Assembly: GCA_016839585.1 (NCBI GenBank)
Contig: JAEOTZ010000023.1
Coordinates: 29,370-93,369 of the forward strand
Direction of reading: 5' to 3'
Length of the DNA stretch: 64,000 nt
DNA from: Promethearchaeota archaeon
GTDB taxonomy: Archaea; Asgardarchaeota; Lokiarchaeia; Sigyniarchaeales; SOKP01
Shown here one piece after another: positions 1 to 9,118 of this stretch. Numbering within the stretch: position 1 is the first letter of the stretch; each line of letters opens with the position of its first letter. Both the position numbers and the translations under genes were made by a program. Under the pieces are notes generated by a model. It did no database searches, was not told the origin of the DNA, and was given only the letters and a program-made list of their open reading frames with translations.

Positions 1-468
1 TATAAAAATAGTTGTATTTCCTTCAATAATCTTAACACCAGGAGCTGTACCTACAGTGTTAGGTAAAGGAGTGGATCCTTGAGGGAGAAAAGCCATTTTT
101 TCCCTCTCTTTCGTCATCCCTTCAAGTTTTAACAGTCCTTTTTCATAAGCACGCTCATAAGTTTTCTTGATAGCTTTATATGCATGTTGATTTAACTCTA
201 ATTCTCTATTTAAACCTTTTGCGATTCCAGTTAAAGTCATATCGTCAAAAGTAGGTCCTATACCTCCTGAAGTTATAATTATATCTGGTTTACGTTTTAG
301 AATATCTTGCAATGTACTTGATATTATATCTACTTCATCCCCTATTGTTGTTATTCTTTTAATTTTATGACCAAACTTAGTAATTCTTTTCGCCATCCAA
401 TTAGAGTTCGTATCTTGAGTTTTTCCAATAAGGATTTCATTTCCAATCATTAGAAGTTCAATATCCAT
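1..468 (-). CDS. CinA/MoaB-like nucleotide-utilising protein, C-terminus missing
   Basis: The reading frame starts at the ATG ending at 468 and runs off the left edge, so only the first 156 codons are present. The protein begins MDIELLMIGNEILIGKTQDT and continues through an ITSGGIGPTFDDMT segment. These are the hallmarks of the MoCF/CinA N-terminal fold, in which GGIGPTxDDxT binds the molybdopterin or nucleotide ligand. CinA-type proteins are linked to nucleotide or pyridine-nucleotide recycling; the MoaB/MogA relatives adenylate molybdopterin. The spacing and the LPNTVGTAPG segment favour the CinA-type stand-alone domain common in archaea. The product cannot be refined without the missing C-terminus. 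Confidence 0.85.
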   Translation of the reverse strand, partial: MDIELLMIGNEILIGKTQDTNSNWMAKRITKFGHKIKRITTIGDEVDIISSTLQDILKRKPDIIITSGGIGPTFDDMTLTGIAKGLNRELELNQHAYKAIKKTYERAYEKGLLKLEGMTKEREKMAFLPQGSTPLPNTVGTAPGVKIIEGNTTIFI

Positions 469-610
469 AAGTTCATCATCACACAAAAATAACAATCTAA
501 GTTAGTAAAATTAAATACTCAATTTCAAATTATCATTCTTCTAAGTTTAATTTAAAAAATTTGATATTCTATAAATCTTTTATACAATTAAATAAAAGAT
601 ACTGAAAATT

Positions 611-1147
611 TTGATAGAAATTGATGACGCAGGAACGGGGGATCTTGTAGGAGATGCATTTATTGGCCTCCTAAGAAAAGAGACCGGGAAATTAATTTTT
701 AGAACCTTACCGGTTGAGCTATTTAAGGGAGATAATTGGAAAAACAAACTACCTTTTAAAATTGTAGTTGACTTAGTTAAAGAGGGGCTGAAAGAATTAA
801 ATTTCAATAAAAACAGTGAAATGATAAAAATTTGTAGGGGAAATATTTTTAATCAAGTAAGAGCTTATTTTATAGAAGAGGGAATAAATTATGAAAATTC
901 TATAGTAGAAGGAAAATTACAGGATGCTGTAGAAAACAAATTAATTACTCATCTTAGAGAAGACTTAGGAGTTAGATCTAGAAATCTGACAACTAAAAGT
1001 GGAGCAAAAAGATTTTTTATTTTATTTAATTGGGTTTGTTATGATTTTTTCAATAGAGAAAAATATGTAAAGTCAGGTTTTAAGAAATGGAATACAGTCT
1101 GGAGAGATCGAGCTATTGAAAAAAATAAAAAAATAAAAAATTCATAA
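611..1147 (+). CDS. Hypothetical protein, possible RNase H-like fold
   Basis: This is a 178-codon frame starting at TTG; an ATT immediately before it is an alternative start. I do not recognise the family with certainty. The N-terminus IEIDDAGTGDLVGDAFIG has an acidic, glycine-rich start that recalls the first strand of RNase H-like enzymes, but I cannot trace the other catalytic acids. The C-terminal third is basic and ends in a lysine-rich tail. No signal peptide or membrane segment is visible. It lies divergently from the CinA-like gene with a ~140-base AT-rich spacer. Treat as a conserved-looking hypothetical soluble protein. Confidence 0.55.
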   Translation: MIEIDDAGTGDLVGDAFIGLLRKETGKLIFRTLPVELFKGDNWKNKLPFKIVVDLVKEGLKELNFNKNSEMIKICRGNIFNQVRAYFIEEGINYENSIVEGKLQDAVENKLITHLREDLGVRSRNLTTKSGAKRFFILFNWVCYDFFNREKYVKSGFKKWNTVWRDRAIEKNKKIKNS

Positions 1148-1330
1148 TATAGTATTAGCTCTAAATCGAAGGATAATTATTGAATTTAAGGACTATCACT
1201 TTTTAAGAATCAATAGCTTTTCTATAATAATATTTAAATACTGGGGTTTAATAATTAATAGTGATCAATAATTATCAGTTGATATTAGAAATCATTAAAG
1301 AAAAAATAAAGTGGTGAATCTCCAATTAGC

Positions 1331-3658
1331 ATGCGAAATATTGGGTCTCCTCCTTCTAAAAAAAAATTTATCGGAGCTTTAACATTATTAGCTCTTGGTT
1401 TTGCTTTGATACCGACCGGTTTTCTGCTTAATGATTTTATTCAAACTGAAATTGATAAAGGTATTGCTGATGAAATTCGAATACCTGAACTGGATGACTC
1501 AGGTTATGATGAATGGATATCAAATGATTATCCAAGTGCCATTCCTATGTACAGAAAATTTTATATGTGGAATTTAACTAATCCTATTGAGTTTCTTATG
1601 GGAAAGAAACCAGAGCTTGAAGAGATTGGTCCTTATACTTTCCGGGAATATACAACAAAATATAATGTGAGTTTTAGTGCCAATATGGATGAGGTAACCT
1701 ATAAACAATACCCAACATATATATTTCAGCCTGATATGTCTGCTCCCTTATGCTCTCTGGATGATAATATTATAAACATAAATCCTGCCTATTTAGGAGT
1801 TCTGGAATTAGCAGGAAATGAGGAAAATCTAATTAAAGCCATGTTTCCAACTGTTCTTTCAGAAGTGAAAACCCTATTTGGAGAAGAATTAAATGTAACT
1901 CTAGGAGAACTTTTGACTAATGAAGGAATTTATAACATGCTCGTAGGGGCTTTGTATGACATACTTAGCGATTTATTTTCTGGACTTCTTGGTGATGGGG
2001 CGATAAACCTAACTGCTACATGGATAGTTGATTTTCTTACTACATACATCGTACCGTTAGAAGATCTGGTGGAATTTATGGATGATGCGATGCCTAGTGC
2101 TGAAGCAATTTTCTTTGCGGAATGGGCAATTGATTATTTTCCTGAAGTTCAAGTGGATTTATCTATTTTATTTGGACATATATTAGAAGTAATAAGCGAT
2201 CTTGTTGATTTTATTATTGATCTCATTTTCTTTTGGGATGTTTTACACTTATTTGATGCTATTAAGGATGCTCTACATGAAGAACTTATGAATATGTTTG
2301 AAGAGTTGTTTACTGAATCTCCAGTAGCAGAATTAATTGGAGGACTCTTTGCGGATTTGATCCGAAGTCTAGGCGCTAAAATGGTTGATGAGGAAGGTAG
2401 CGAGACGGGTGAAGGGGTTGATATTGATGGTCGAGAACCCTATAATTTTCCAGGTCCAAGTTCTGATCTAAATATCATTAATCGTAGTGAAGCCGGTGAA
2501 TCTGGAATCACTCAGGAGCAATGTCAAGCTCTTTGGGATCAGAACAACCCAAACTCACTTCTTGGTATGGATGTACAGGTTAATCCGATATGGTTTGAAG
2601 CATTAGCAGGAATTGAAGAAAGTAAAATATTCTTAATGAATGCATTTTATTTAAATGAAACTCAACTAGATTTAATTTTGAATTGGATTGATACTAGTTT
2701 AACTGGATGGCAAAAAAATATTTGTGAATATTCGATAAAAGATTGGAATAGCGGTTTACTTACTACTCGTACTGTCGAAGAATGGCTCTTCACAGCTGTT
2801 GACAATTTAGTAAATGAACAAAACCCTGCAAAAGCAAAAGTAGGGTTTTTTGACAATTGCTTTTCTGAAACTGAAGCGGAAGCTGAGGATATGAAAAGTT
2901 TTACCGTAAATACAGGTAAAAATGATATTAATAAAGTCTGTGAGATTGTTAAATATGATGGTAAGGAAAATATTACTGTTTGGGAAGAAGAAGAAATTGT
3001 TCAAGGTACAGCGGGTACTCAATTCGCACCGGGGGTTTCTAAAAATAACCCTCTTTATGTCTTCATAACTGATTTATTAAGAGCAGTAGAGATTATCTAT
3101 ACTGAAACTACTAGTATTTATGATATTGAATTATATAGGTTTGAAATATCGGAAGAGACCTTTAAAGTTAACCCAAAATACTACCAATCCATTGAAGGGT
3201 TAGCTAATATGACAGTAGATCAAGGAATTCCTGCTTTCTTAAGTAAACCTCATTTTCTTGATGCAAGTAGCTATCTGAAAGATTCTGTGACTGGTTTAGA
3301 TCCCAATAAGGCAGAACATGACACTTATCTTGATATTGAGCCTTTAACGGGCGCTGCAATGAATGCAGCTGAAAGAATACAGATTAATTTTCTGGTTAAT
3401 CAAACTGATAAATGGTATATAAACTGCTGGGAAGGCATGATGCCTATTGTTTGGCTTGAATTTGGTGGACAAATAACAGAAAATCTAGCAAATAAATTCA
3501 AAAATTTGGTTTATACCGCTCAAAATCTAAGTGAAAATCTGTTCTATGGATGTATTAGTATTGGGGCTACCCTGATTATTCCTGGTGTGATTTTTACAAC
3601 AACACAGAATAGAAAGCGATTAAACGTTAAAAAACAAAAATTATCACAAAGCGTTTAA
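1331..3658 (+). CDS. CD36/LIMP-2/SR-B scavenger-receptor family homolog
   Basis: The 775-residue protein has the CD36 topology: a short N-terminal tail, a membrane helix (about 13-34), a large ectodomain and a C-terminal membrane helix (about 734-757). The match to animal CD36 is colinear. The order is FYMWNLTNPIEF and EEIGPYTFREY near 77-106 (CD36 has FDVWNPQEV, QRGPYTYRV), RTVEEWLFTAVDN, VNTGKNDINKVCEI and GKENITVW near 490-550 (CD36 has RTLRELLWG, VFNGKDNISKV, KRNLSYW), then KPHFLDAS and GLDPNKAEHDTYLDIEPLTG near 638-670 (CD36 has LPHFLYAS, LNPNEEEHRTYLDIEPITG). About 330 extra residues sit between the first and second blocks, including a hydrophobic helical stretch and a W-module also found in the 25888-28443 protein. 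Several NxS/T sequons suggest a glycosylated outer face. In animals the family moves lipids through an ectodomain tunnel; that function here is inference. Confidence 0.88.
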   Translation: MRNIGSPPSKKKFIGALTLLALGFALIPTGFLLNDFIQTEIDKGIADEIRIPELDDSGYDEWISNDYPSAIPMYRKFYMWNLTNPIEFLMGKKPELEEIGPYTFREYTTKYNVSFSANMDEVTYKQYPTYIFQPDMSAPLCSLDDNIININPAYLGVLELAGNEENLIKAMFPTVLSEVKTLFGEELNVTLGELLTNEGIYNMLVGALYDILSDLFSGLLGDGAINLTATWIVDFLTTYIVPLEDLVEFMDDAMPSAEAIFFAEWAIDYFPEVQVDLSILFGHILEVISDLVDFIIDLIFFWDVLHLFDAIKDALHEELMNMFEELFTESPVAELIGGLFADLIRSLGAKMVDEEGSETGEGVDIDGREPYNFPGPSSDLNIINRSEAGESGITQEQCQALWDQNNPNSLLGMDVQVNPIWFEALAGIEESKIFLMNAFYLNETQLDLILNWIDTSLTGWQKNICEYSIKDWNSGLLTTRTVEEWLFTAVDNLVNEQNPAKAKVGFFDNCFSETEAEAEDMKSFTVNTGKNDINKVCEIVKYDGKENITVWEEEEIVQGTAGTQFAPGVSKNNPLYVFITDLLRAVEIIYTETTSIYDIELYRFEISEETFKVNPKYYQSIEGLANMTVDQGIPAFLSKPHFLDASSYLKDSVTGLDPNKAEHDTYLDIEPLTGAAMNAAERIQINFLVNQTDKWYINCWEGMMPIVWLEFGGQITENLANKFKNLVYTAQNLSENLFYGCISIGATLIIPGVIFTTTQNRKRLNVKKQKLSQSV

Positions 3659-3751
3659 TCATATTTATATTCCATCTATCAAAGATTAATATATAAATGT
3701 TGCTTTTGAAAGTTAATGAATTATAACTGAACAATTCTTAATAGGTGTATA

Positions 3752-4453
3752 ATTCTTACGGTTAATAAAAAAAATACTATTGATCATGAATTTGTAATTT
3801 TAGAGAGTATTAGGGATAACCCTGGAGGAGTTACAGCTTCAGATATAGCTAAAATTACAAAATTCTCAAGAAATACTGTTTCTAAATATGTTCGCAGCCT
3901 TGAGGTTACAAATCAAATATTTAGTAAAAAAGTTGGTGCTTATAAATTATATTTTGCCGTGGAAAAGAGGTATATTCCATTCGAAACTGCTATTTCATAC
4001 TACAAAGCACTTTTATCAAAAATTAAAAAACACTTCCCAGATACAGAGGAAATAGCAAAAAAAATCGGAAGAGAGGCTGTTAAAGATATAAAATTTACAT
4101 TTGGACCCAGCATTTATAAACAATTAAAAAGCATAAAAGATCATCCCATTTCAAGAATACACTTAGAAAGTTTCAAAAGTTATTACTCTGCTTATGATAT
4201 TTTTCAACCCAATATCGATATTTCCATTTTAAAAATAGATCCAGAAGGTAAAAAAGCAACTTATAGATTTAAAAATTCTGTCTTTTTAGAAAATTCTGAT
4301 GAGTTTATATATCATCTTTATATTATGTGTGGGATTAGTGAAGGAATACTTAATAGAGTATTAAAAACAGAAGTATCATGTGAAATTGAGCAAATTTTTA
4401 TTTCTGATAATAAAGAGGACTCTTTTTTTGATCTAAAAATTAAAATAAAATAA
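3752..4453 (+). CDS. Winged-helix regulator with V4R-like C-terminal domain, ATT start
   Basis: The frame is open upstream of the first conventional start (GTG at 3959) back to a stop at 3728-3730. The extra codons encode a clear winged helix: FVILESIRDNPGGVTASDIA, then KITKFSRNTVSKYVRSLEV. No ATG, GTG or TTG exists in that stretch. ATT at 3752 follows an AGGTG at 3743-3747 and gives 233 residues. The C-terminal ~160 residues end with a HLYIMCGISEGILNRVL segment and a beta-rich tail that loosely resemble V4R/4-vinyl-reductase ligand-binding domains; this second assignment is weak. The likely role is a DNA-binding transcription regulator with a small-molecule sensor. Confidence 0.65.
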   Translation: MLTVNKKNTIDHEFVILESIRDNPGGVTASDIAKITKFSRNTVSKYVRSLEVTNQIFSKKVGAYKLYFAVEKRYIPFETAISYYKALLSKIKKHFPDTEEIAKKIGREAVKDIKFTFGPSIYKQLKSIKDHPISRIHLESFKSYYSAYDIFQPNIDISILKIDPEGKKATYRFKNSVFLENSDEFIYHLYIMCGISEGILNRVLKTEVSCEIEQIFISDNKEDSFFDLKIKIK

Positions 4454-4465
4454 ATTTTCAGCAAG

Positions 4466-4567
4466 ATGAAAATTGTTATATTTGCCCCTCACCCTGATGA
4501 TGAAATTTATGGTTGTAGTGGGAGTATATTAAAATGGATGGAAGAGGGTAAATATTATAATATTTAA
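4466..4567 (+). pseudogene. Truncated PIG-L/LmbE-family deacetylase fragment
   Basis: A 33-codon frame begins MKIVIFAPHPDDEIYGCSGS, which is the diagnostic first strand and zinc-binding AHPDDE-type motif of PIG-L/LmbE N-acetylglucosamine deacetylases. It stops after LKWMEEGKYYNI. Family members are normally well over 200 residues, so this is only the N-terminal scrap of a gene. It lies 12 bases after the preceding regulator and runs into the oppositely oriented zinc-ribbon gene, so the rest was evidently deleted. Confidence 0.75.
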
Positions 4568-4584
4568 TTAGACGATATTTATTA

Positions 4585-5265
4585 TTACTTTATAGTTGTA
4601 CCACAATCTGGACAAATTTTTGTTTTAGCAGGTAATTCAGCACCGCATGCAAAGCAAATTACTTTATTATTATCTTTAGGTTGTTCAAGTTCAATTTTGC
4701 CTTGATTTTGAGTTTGGCCATTTTCTCCTTTTTTTGGTGTAAAAATACTCATATCTATATCCTTTTTTAATACTTTTTTCACATAGTTATTATCATGGGG
4801 AGTAATTATTTCAAAATCCTTTTTAGGTTGAATTTCCTTAAACCCATCAGGTAAATTCTTGAGTTCAGAATCCTCTACAAATTTCACATCTTTTACTTCA
4901 ATTACTTTACTTACTTCCTCGCCATCAGTTAAAAAATCTTCACTATAAGATTCTTCAGAACTTATAGCATCAATTATTTCTTGATCTGGAGTCTCCTCTA
5001 CTTTAGGTTCAATCTCTTCACCTGATAAATCCTCTATGATTTTTCCTGATTTTAGATTTTTTATGTGTTGAACTAGTCCTTCAGTTTTCTTGATAAGCAT
5101 ATTTTTAAAAGAAAAATCTAAATTTCGGGATTTTGAAAATCGGAGAATCATTTCAGATATCTCTACCCATAATTTTATAGCTGCAGTTATCTCATTACTT
5201 TTTTCAAGACTCTTTGCTATTGCTATTTTAGTGCCGAGCTCTTTATTAAATTTCGCAATATCCAT
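4585..5265 (-). CDS. Hypothetical protein with C-terminal zinc ribbon
   Basis: The 226-residue product has a helical N-terminal ~75 residues (an EKSNEITAAIKLWVEISEMI helix resembling a single TPR/MIT-like hairpin). A long acidic, low-complexity linker follows, rich in E, D and S, and the end is a CFACGAELPAKTKICPDCGT zinc ribbon with two CxxC pairs. No enzymatic motif is seen. The domain order, helical hairpin then linker then zinc ribbon, suggests an adaptor or scaffold protein; this is inference. An AGAGAG stretch lies just upstream of the ATG. Confidence 0.7.
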   Translation of the reverse strand: MDIAKFNKELGTKIAIAKSLEKSNEITAAIKLWVEISEMILRFSKSRNLDFSFKNMLIKKTEGLVQHIKNLKSGKIIEDLSGEEIEPKVEETPDQEIIDAISSEESYSEDFLTDGEEVSKVIEVKDVKFVEDSELKNLPDGFKEIQPKKDFEIITPHDNNYVKKVLKKDIDMSIFTPKKGENGQTQNQGKIELEQPKDNNKVICFACGAELPAKTKICPDCGTTIK

Positions 5266-5426
5266 TATGGAATCTCTCTTTTATTCTATAAAATGCAAAA
5301 TTAACAAATAAATTCTTCCTATTAAATTTTTATCTGATTATACAAAAATTCAAATTTAAAATCCCTATTAGATTATTAAGAATGCTTTCTATCTATACTA
5401 AAATGTCTATATACTATTAATTGATC

Positions 5427-7316
5427 ATGTCAATAAGTCCATTTTCTTCCAATGAAATACAAAATTTAATGGAATTTATTCAAAAAAATGGATGGAATAT
5501 AGAAGGAATTATTGAAAACTTCTTCCGATACAGTATAAAGAAAAAGAAATTAGTTTTATTTACGATAAAATTTCCAGTCACTTTACCCTTAAGGATTAAT
5601 GTTCCGTTTGAAATTGTTAGTTTTCGTATTTCTCTTGCGTTCCAATTATGGCATTTAAACCAACATATCTATAACACAATTCTTTATTTAATGAAAACAT
5701 TAAGGAATTTAGCGTTATCCTTGACTATGGAACATAAATTTCCAATTGAGGGAAAACAACAACAGGTTATAGATTTATTAAATTTAATTTTACCTGAAAT
5801 AATAAACAATGAAAATGAAAATACATGGTTAAACCGAATTCGGATCTCATTAATGAATAAAAGAGATCAATTAAAAGATTATATACCTGAGAAACTTAAG
5901 AGTTTAGTTGAAGTTTTAAGAAATTCAGGATTAGAACCTACTTTCAAGCAGCCCTGGGAATTAAGAAAGGGTGTTCCTAAAATTAGAACCTCTGAGACTT
6001 TATTTTTTTCAAATGAAGAAGATTTTAATGAATTTTTTATATTGGAAAAGGGATATTATACTTATTTCAAAGATATTGCATATAATAAATTCTATATAAG
6101 AAGCGCATTTGATAGTTACACACCTTATATTTTAAATGATTTATTTAATGATATTCCTGATTTCAAATTAGAATTGTTTATAGAAAATTGGATCAAATTT
6201 TCTAGAATAATTCTTAATTCTATATTAGAAATTCTTTCACAAGGAAATATAAATCAACATGAATTTATACAATTCAGGCCTGAGAAAGAATTAATTGATA
6301 ATATTGAAAATTTTATTTCAGAAAAGAACAATTTTCCATTTTCTGCGTTACGCTATGAAAGTTTTATAGCAAAAGAGGTATTTCCTATTCATACTGACTT
6401 ATTAAATAAACCTCCTACTAATTTTGAAGTAATAGAAACCATGAATCATTATACAGCAGCTGAGGAATTAATAAAAAACTATCGATTTGAAGAAGCTACT
6501 AACATTTTCAATGAATCTCTTAAAGTTTTTAATAAAAATCAACAAAAAAAGATTGTTGTTTCAATCTTGTTGAAATTAAGAAATATAGCAATTCTATTAG
6601 ATCAACGAGATGCAGCTCTCAATTATTTACAAAATGCTTTTGGAGTTGCTAAATCAGGAGAAGTTCCTATAGAATATATAATTAAAATCCATTATAAATT
6701 AGGAAAAACACATTATAGAAGGAAAGATTTTGAAAAATCTTTAAATCATTTTAAAATTATAACTAATTTCTTGAAAAGCGAAGATGTTACTCTAAATAAA
6801 GAAGAATATATAGGTATGGCCTATCTTTATATTGGATTAATTAATTCAGAGCAAAATAATATCGTTGAATCCAAAACCAATTTTAAAAAAGTAATAGAAT
6901 TGAGTAAAAATTCAAATAAAATTAAATTAAAATATTACCTCCTTCGTGCAATTCAATTAAAGAACAGAGGAAATTTATCTCAAGCTCAAAAATTATTGAA
7001 TGTCGCTATTAACGATGTTGGATTTGATTTTGGCGATGATAGTTATCGGAATATTTTAATGGATCTAATTCTTGAATTAGCTGAATTTTATATTCATTAT
7101 AGAAAAGATTCAAAAAAAGCATTCTATTTGTTGAATAAAATGCAGAATCATCTTTCTTTTAAGGAAGTAAACAATATACGTAGATCAGTTCGCTGGAACT
7201 TGTTAATGAGCGATTATTATAATATTATTGCTAGGGACAGTAAAAATTCTCAATTTTATTTAAAACAGAGCCAGAAACTTAAAGCTCAATTAAGAACAAT
7301 AGGAATAATAGAATAA
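5427..7316 (+). CDS. TPR-repeat protein
   Basis: The product is about 629 residues from the ATG at 5427; a TTG two codons earlier is in frame. The N-terminal half is a mixed alpha/beta region I do not recognise. The C-terminal half (from about residue 340) is a run of tetratricopeptide-like hairpins, for example AEELIKNYRFEEATNIFNES, then HYKLGKTHYRRKDFEKSLNH and AYLYIGLINSEQNNIVESKT. No signal peptide or membrane segment is evident. TPR solenoids hold protein partners, so the protein is probably a scaffold. It is convergent with rps30e, leaving only 12 bases between the stops. Confidence 0.8.
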   Translation: MSISPFSSNEIQNLMEFIQKNGWNIEGIIENFFRYSIKKKKLVLFTIKFPVTLPLRINVPFEIVSFRISLAFQLWHLNQHIYNTILYLMKTLRNLALSLTMEHKFPIEGKQQQVIDLLNLILPEIINNENENTWLNRIRISLMNKRDQLKDYIPEKLKSLVEVLRNSGLEPTFKQPWELRKGVPKIRTSETLFFSNEEDFNEFFILEKGYYTYFKDIAYNKFYIRSAFDSYTPYILNDLFNDIPDFKLELFIENWIKFSRIILNSILEILSQGNINQHEFIQFRPEKELIDNIENFISEKNNFPFSALRYESFIAKEVFPIHTDLLNKPPTNFEVIETMNHYTAAEELIKNYRFEEATNIFNESLKVFNKNQQKKIVVSILLKLRNIAILLDQRDAALNYLQNAFGVAKSGEVPIEYIIKIHYKLGKTHYRRKDFEKSLNHFKIITNFLKSEDVTLNKEEYIGMAYLYIGLINSEQNNIVESKTNFKKVIELSKNSNKIKLKYYLLRAIQLKNRGNLSQAQKLLNVAINDVGFDFGDDSYRNILMDLILELAEFYIHYRKDSKKAFYLLNKMQNHLSFKEVNNIRRSVRWNLLMSDYYNIIARDSKNSQFYLKQSQKLKAQLRTIGIIE

Positions 7317-7328
7317 TAAAAAGAGAAA

Positions 7329-7535
7329 TTACTTACGCTTGTAGGAGGCACGTTTTGCGCCAAGACTATCTTGTTGACCCCCAAAACGGCCATTTATAAA
7401 TCTAGCAGCATATAACTCTCTAAATCGCATCCTTGGAGGTTTCTTCTTTTTTGCATTTACTCCTGATCGCTCAATTTTCGGAGTCTGCATCTTAACTTTT
7501 CCCGCTTTTGTTAATGAACCATGAGAACCCGGCAT
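7329..7535 (-). CDS. rps30e: Small-subunit ribosomal protein S30e
   Basis: The 68-residue, strongly basic protein starts MPGSHGSLTKAGKVKMQTPK and contains a run of lysines followed by RMRFRELYAARFINGRFGG. This matches the eukaryotic/archaeal S30e core (HGSLARAGKVRGQTPK in human FAU). S30e is an RNA-binding protein of the 40S/30S shoulder. It is absent from bacteria and patchy in archaea, and its presence supports an archaeal host of the Asgard/TACK type. It stands alone here with its own upstream AT-rich region. Confidence 0.95.
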   Translation of the reverse strand: MPGSHGSLTKAGKVKMQTPKIERSGVNAKKKKPPRMRFRELYAARFINGRFGGQQDSLGAKRASYKRK

Positions 7536-7723
7536 TATTATTAAACTCCTTATTTTAAGTTTTATATGATTTATACTATAATATTATCAATTAATTAAAA
7601 CTCTTAAATTTTGTCATTTTTAATAAAAAATCTAAAGATCGGACTCCAAATTCTTTATTATTTCATCTAAAATTTAATATTTGTAATAAAATTCTATTTT
7701 AAATTAAAAATTGGGAAACGTCT

Positions 7724-7885
7724 ATGTCATATAATGAAAAAAAACAAGAAAATAGTACTTCAGAAAATAAAATAGAAAAAATTTTATATGGTGTTAATGA
7801 TAATGTTTGTTTTGCATGCGGAGAAAAGATTAAACGTAACACTATGGTATGTCCTTATTGTAAAACTAAAATTAAATTAGGATGA
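7724..7885 (+). CDS. Small zinc-ribbon protein
   Basis: A 53-codon frame starts at ATG 7724. The N-terminal half is polar and probably disordered. The C-terminal half carries CFACGEKIKRNTMVCPYC, a complete CxxC-x12-CxxC zinc ribbon, and ends KTKIKLG. It ends 16 bases before the next gene on the same strand, which is also a zinc-ribbon protein, so the two may be co-transcribed. The specific function is unknown. Confidence 0.7.
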   Translation: MSYNEKKQENSTSENKIEKILYGVNDNVCFACGEKIKRNTMVCPYCKTKIKLG

Positions 7886-7901
7886 AACTAAATAAAATAT
7901 T

Positions 7902-8396
7902 ATGACCCATCGAAATATTCGAAGAAAGCAACTTATTAGTATATGGGTTTTGGTTATTGTCATATTTACTATTTTATCCGTTGTTTTATCGCTTGTACTT
8001 GATTCATATATATGGTGGATCTTAATACCGATTGCATTTCTTTTAATTGCTACATTTCAAGCTATGTCTCACTTTTTTTGGATCGCTGAAAAAACTTGCC
8101 CTAGATGTAATGTTCCAACAAGTATATATTCAGAATTCTGCAGAAATTGCGGGTTAAAATTGTTACATAGATGTCCTTCATGTAGGAAATACTTAAGCAC
8201 TGAAAGGCAATTCTGTGATAGTTGTGGGTATGAGTTTAAATATATTGAGGAAGAAAAGGAACCTTTTAAATATGAAGTACTAGAAGAGGGTACTCCTGCT
8301 CCACAAAAGCCAAACTTTTGTACTACTTGCGGTGCTAGAATAAAAAGCGAAGAAGAAATTAAATATTGTGAAATGTGTGGAGCAAAAATCGAATAA
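7902..8396 (+). CDS. Membrane-anchored protein with three zinc ribbons
   Basis: The 164-residue product has two closely spaced membrane helices (about 10-33 and 38-56) followed by a cytoplasmic-looking tail with three zinc-ribbon cores. These are TCPRCNVPTSIYSEFCRNCG, then RCPSCRKYLSTERQFCDSCG, and a final FCTTCGA...YCEMCGA pair. This is the double-zinc-ribbon (DZR-like) arrangement. The zinc ribbons probably mediate protein contacts at the membrane; the partner is unknown. Confidence 0.8.
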   Translation: MTHRNIRRKQLISIWVLVIVIFTILSVVLSLVLDSYIWWILIPIAFLLIATFQAMSHFFWIAEKTCPRCNVPTSIYSEFCRNCGLKLLHRCPSCRKYLSTERQFCDSCGYEFKYIEEEKEPFKYEVLEEGTPAPQKPNFCTTCGARIKSEEEIKYCEMCGAKIE

Positions 8397-8411
8397 GTAT
8401 CTATCTTTTAC

Positions 8412-8981
8412 TTAAGTTTTTTTATTCCTAAATAAAAATGATAATCCAATCCATAAAAATAGATAAACTAGATAATTTCTTATAAATACTGATAAATCTT
8501 CTCCATAATATGCTAATTTTAGGAAATATACAGAAAATAACCAAATTGTATTCAAAAGAATAATAAAAGGCGCAAATTTCTGCCTTAATGTTTCTTTCTT
8601 TTTCCAAATTAAATAAATACTAAGTAATAAAGGTATTAGATGTATATAATCATAGAAAAGAAAGATAAAAAAAAATTCATATGATACAATTATTCCTAAT
8701 GGGGCTAATGAATATACTAAGAAATTATTTAAATACGGATTGTCATGATAAATCAGCCATGCTATTGAAAGAGAGAAGTACCATTGACTTATTGTAAAAA
8801 TCACTATATTAACTCCCTCATCTCCATGTTGCCTAACTCCATGCTGAAATGTGTCTAATGGTTGCCACCAATAAGGTATTAAAAATTGAAATAGTAAAGA
8901 TATTATGGTGGCAATCGCAACTTGAATTAATGTTATAGACTCTAAGCTTAAATTATTGAGCTTAATTGGAAACTTTAGCAT
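8412..8981 (-). CDS. Multi-pass membrane protein, unknown function
   Basis: The 189-residue product contains about five hydrophobic helices separated by short charged loops (for example LIQVAIATIISLLFQFLIPY, then PLGIIVSYEFFFIFLFYDYI). Between the first two lies a polar loop with PLDTFQHGVRQHGDEGV. I do not recognise a transporter or enzyme family. It is convergent with the preceding zinc-ribbon gene (15-base gap). Confidence 0.65.
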   Translation of the reverse strand: MLKFPIKLNNLSLESITLIQVAIATIISLLFQFLIPYWWQPLDTFQHGVRQHGDEGVNIVIFTISQWYFSLSIAWLIYHDNPYLNNFLVYSLAPLGIIVSYEFFFIFLFYDYIHLIPLLLSIYLIWKKKETLRQKFAPFIILLNTIWLFSVYFLKLAYYGEDLSVFIRNYLVYLFLWIGLSFLFRNKKT

Positions 8982-9034
8982 TTAGTCTTTAAATTTTTGA
9001 GTTTATATTACTCTTACTAATTAATAGATATATT

Positions 9035-9118
9035 TTAAAATCCTTTAGTACCAAATTTTCCCGGTGTAAGGTTATAAGGAGGAGATTCATATCCACAAGC
9101 AGAACATAATCGTTTTCT
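9035..9118 (-). other. In-frame zinc-finger extension after a stop codon
   Basis: Directly after the TAA of the coiled-coil gene, the same reading frame continues for 27 codons as RKRLCSACGYESPPYNLTPG and ends at TAA 9035-9037. The CxxCG knuckle looks like genuine protein sequence. It could be the separated C-terminus of the coiled-coil protein (nonsense mutation, read-through, or paired indels in the adjacent poly-A tracts). Confidence 0.45.
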
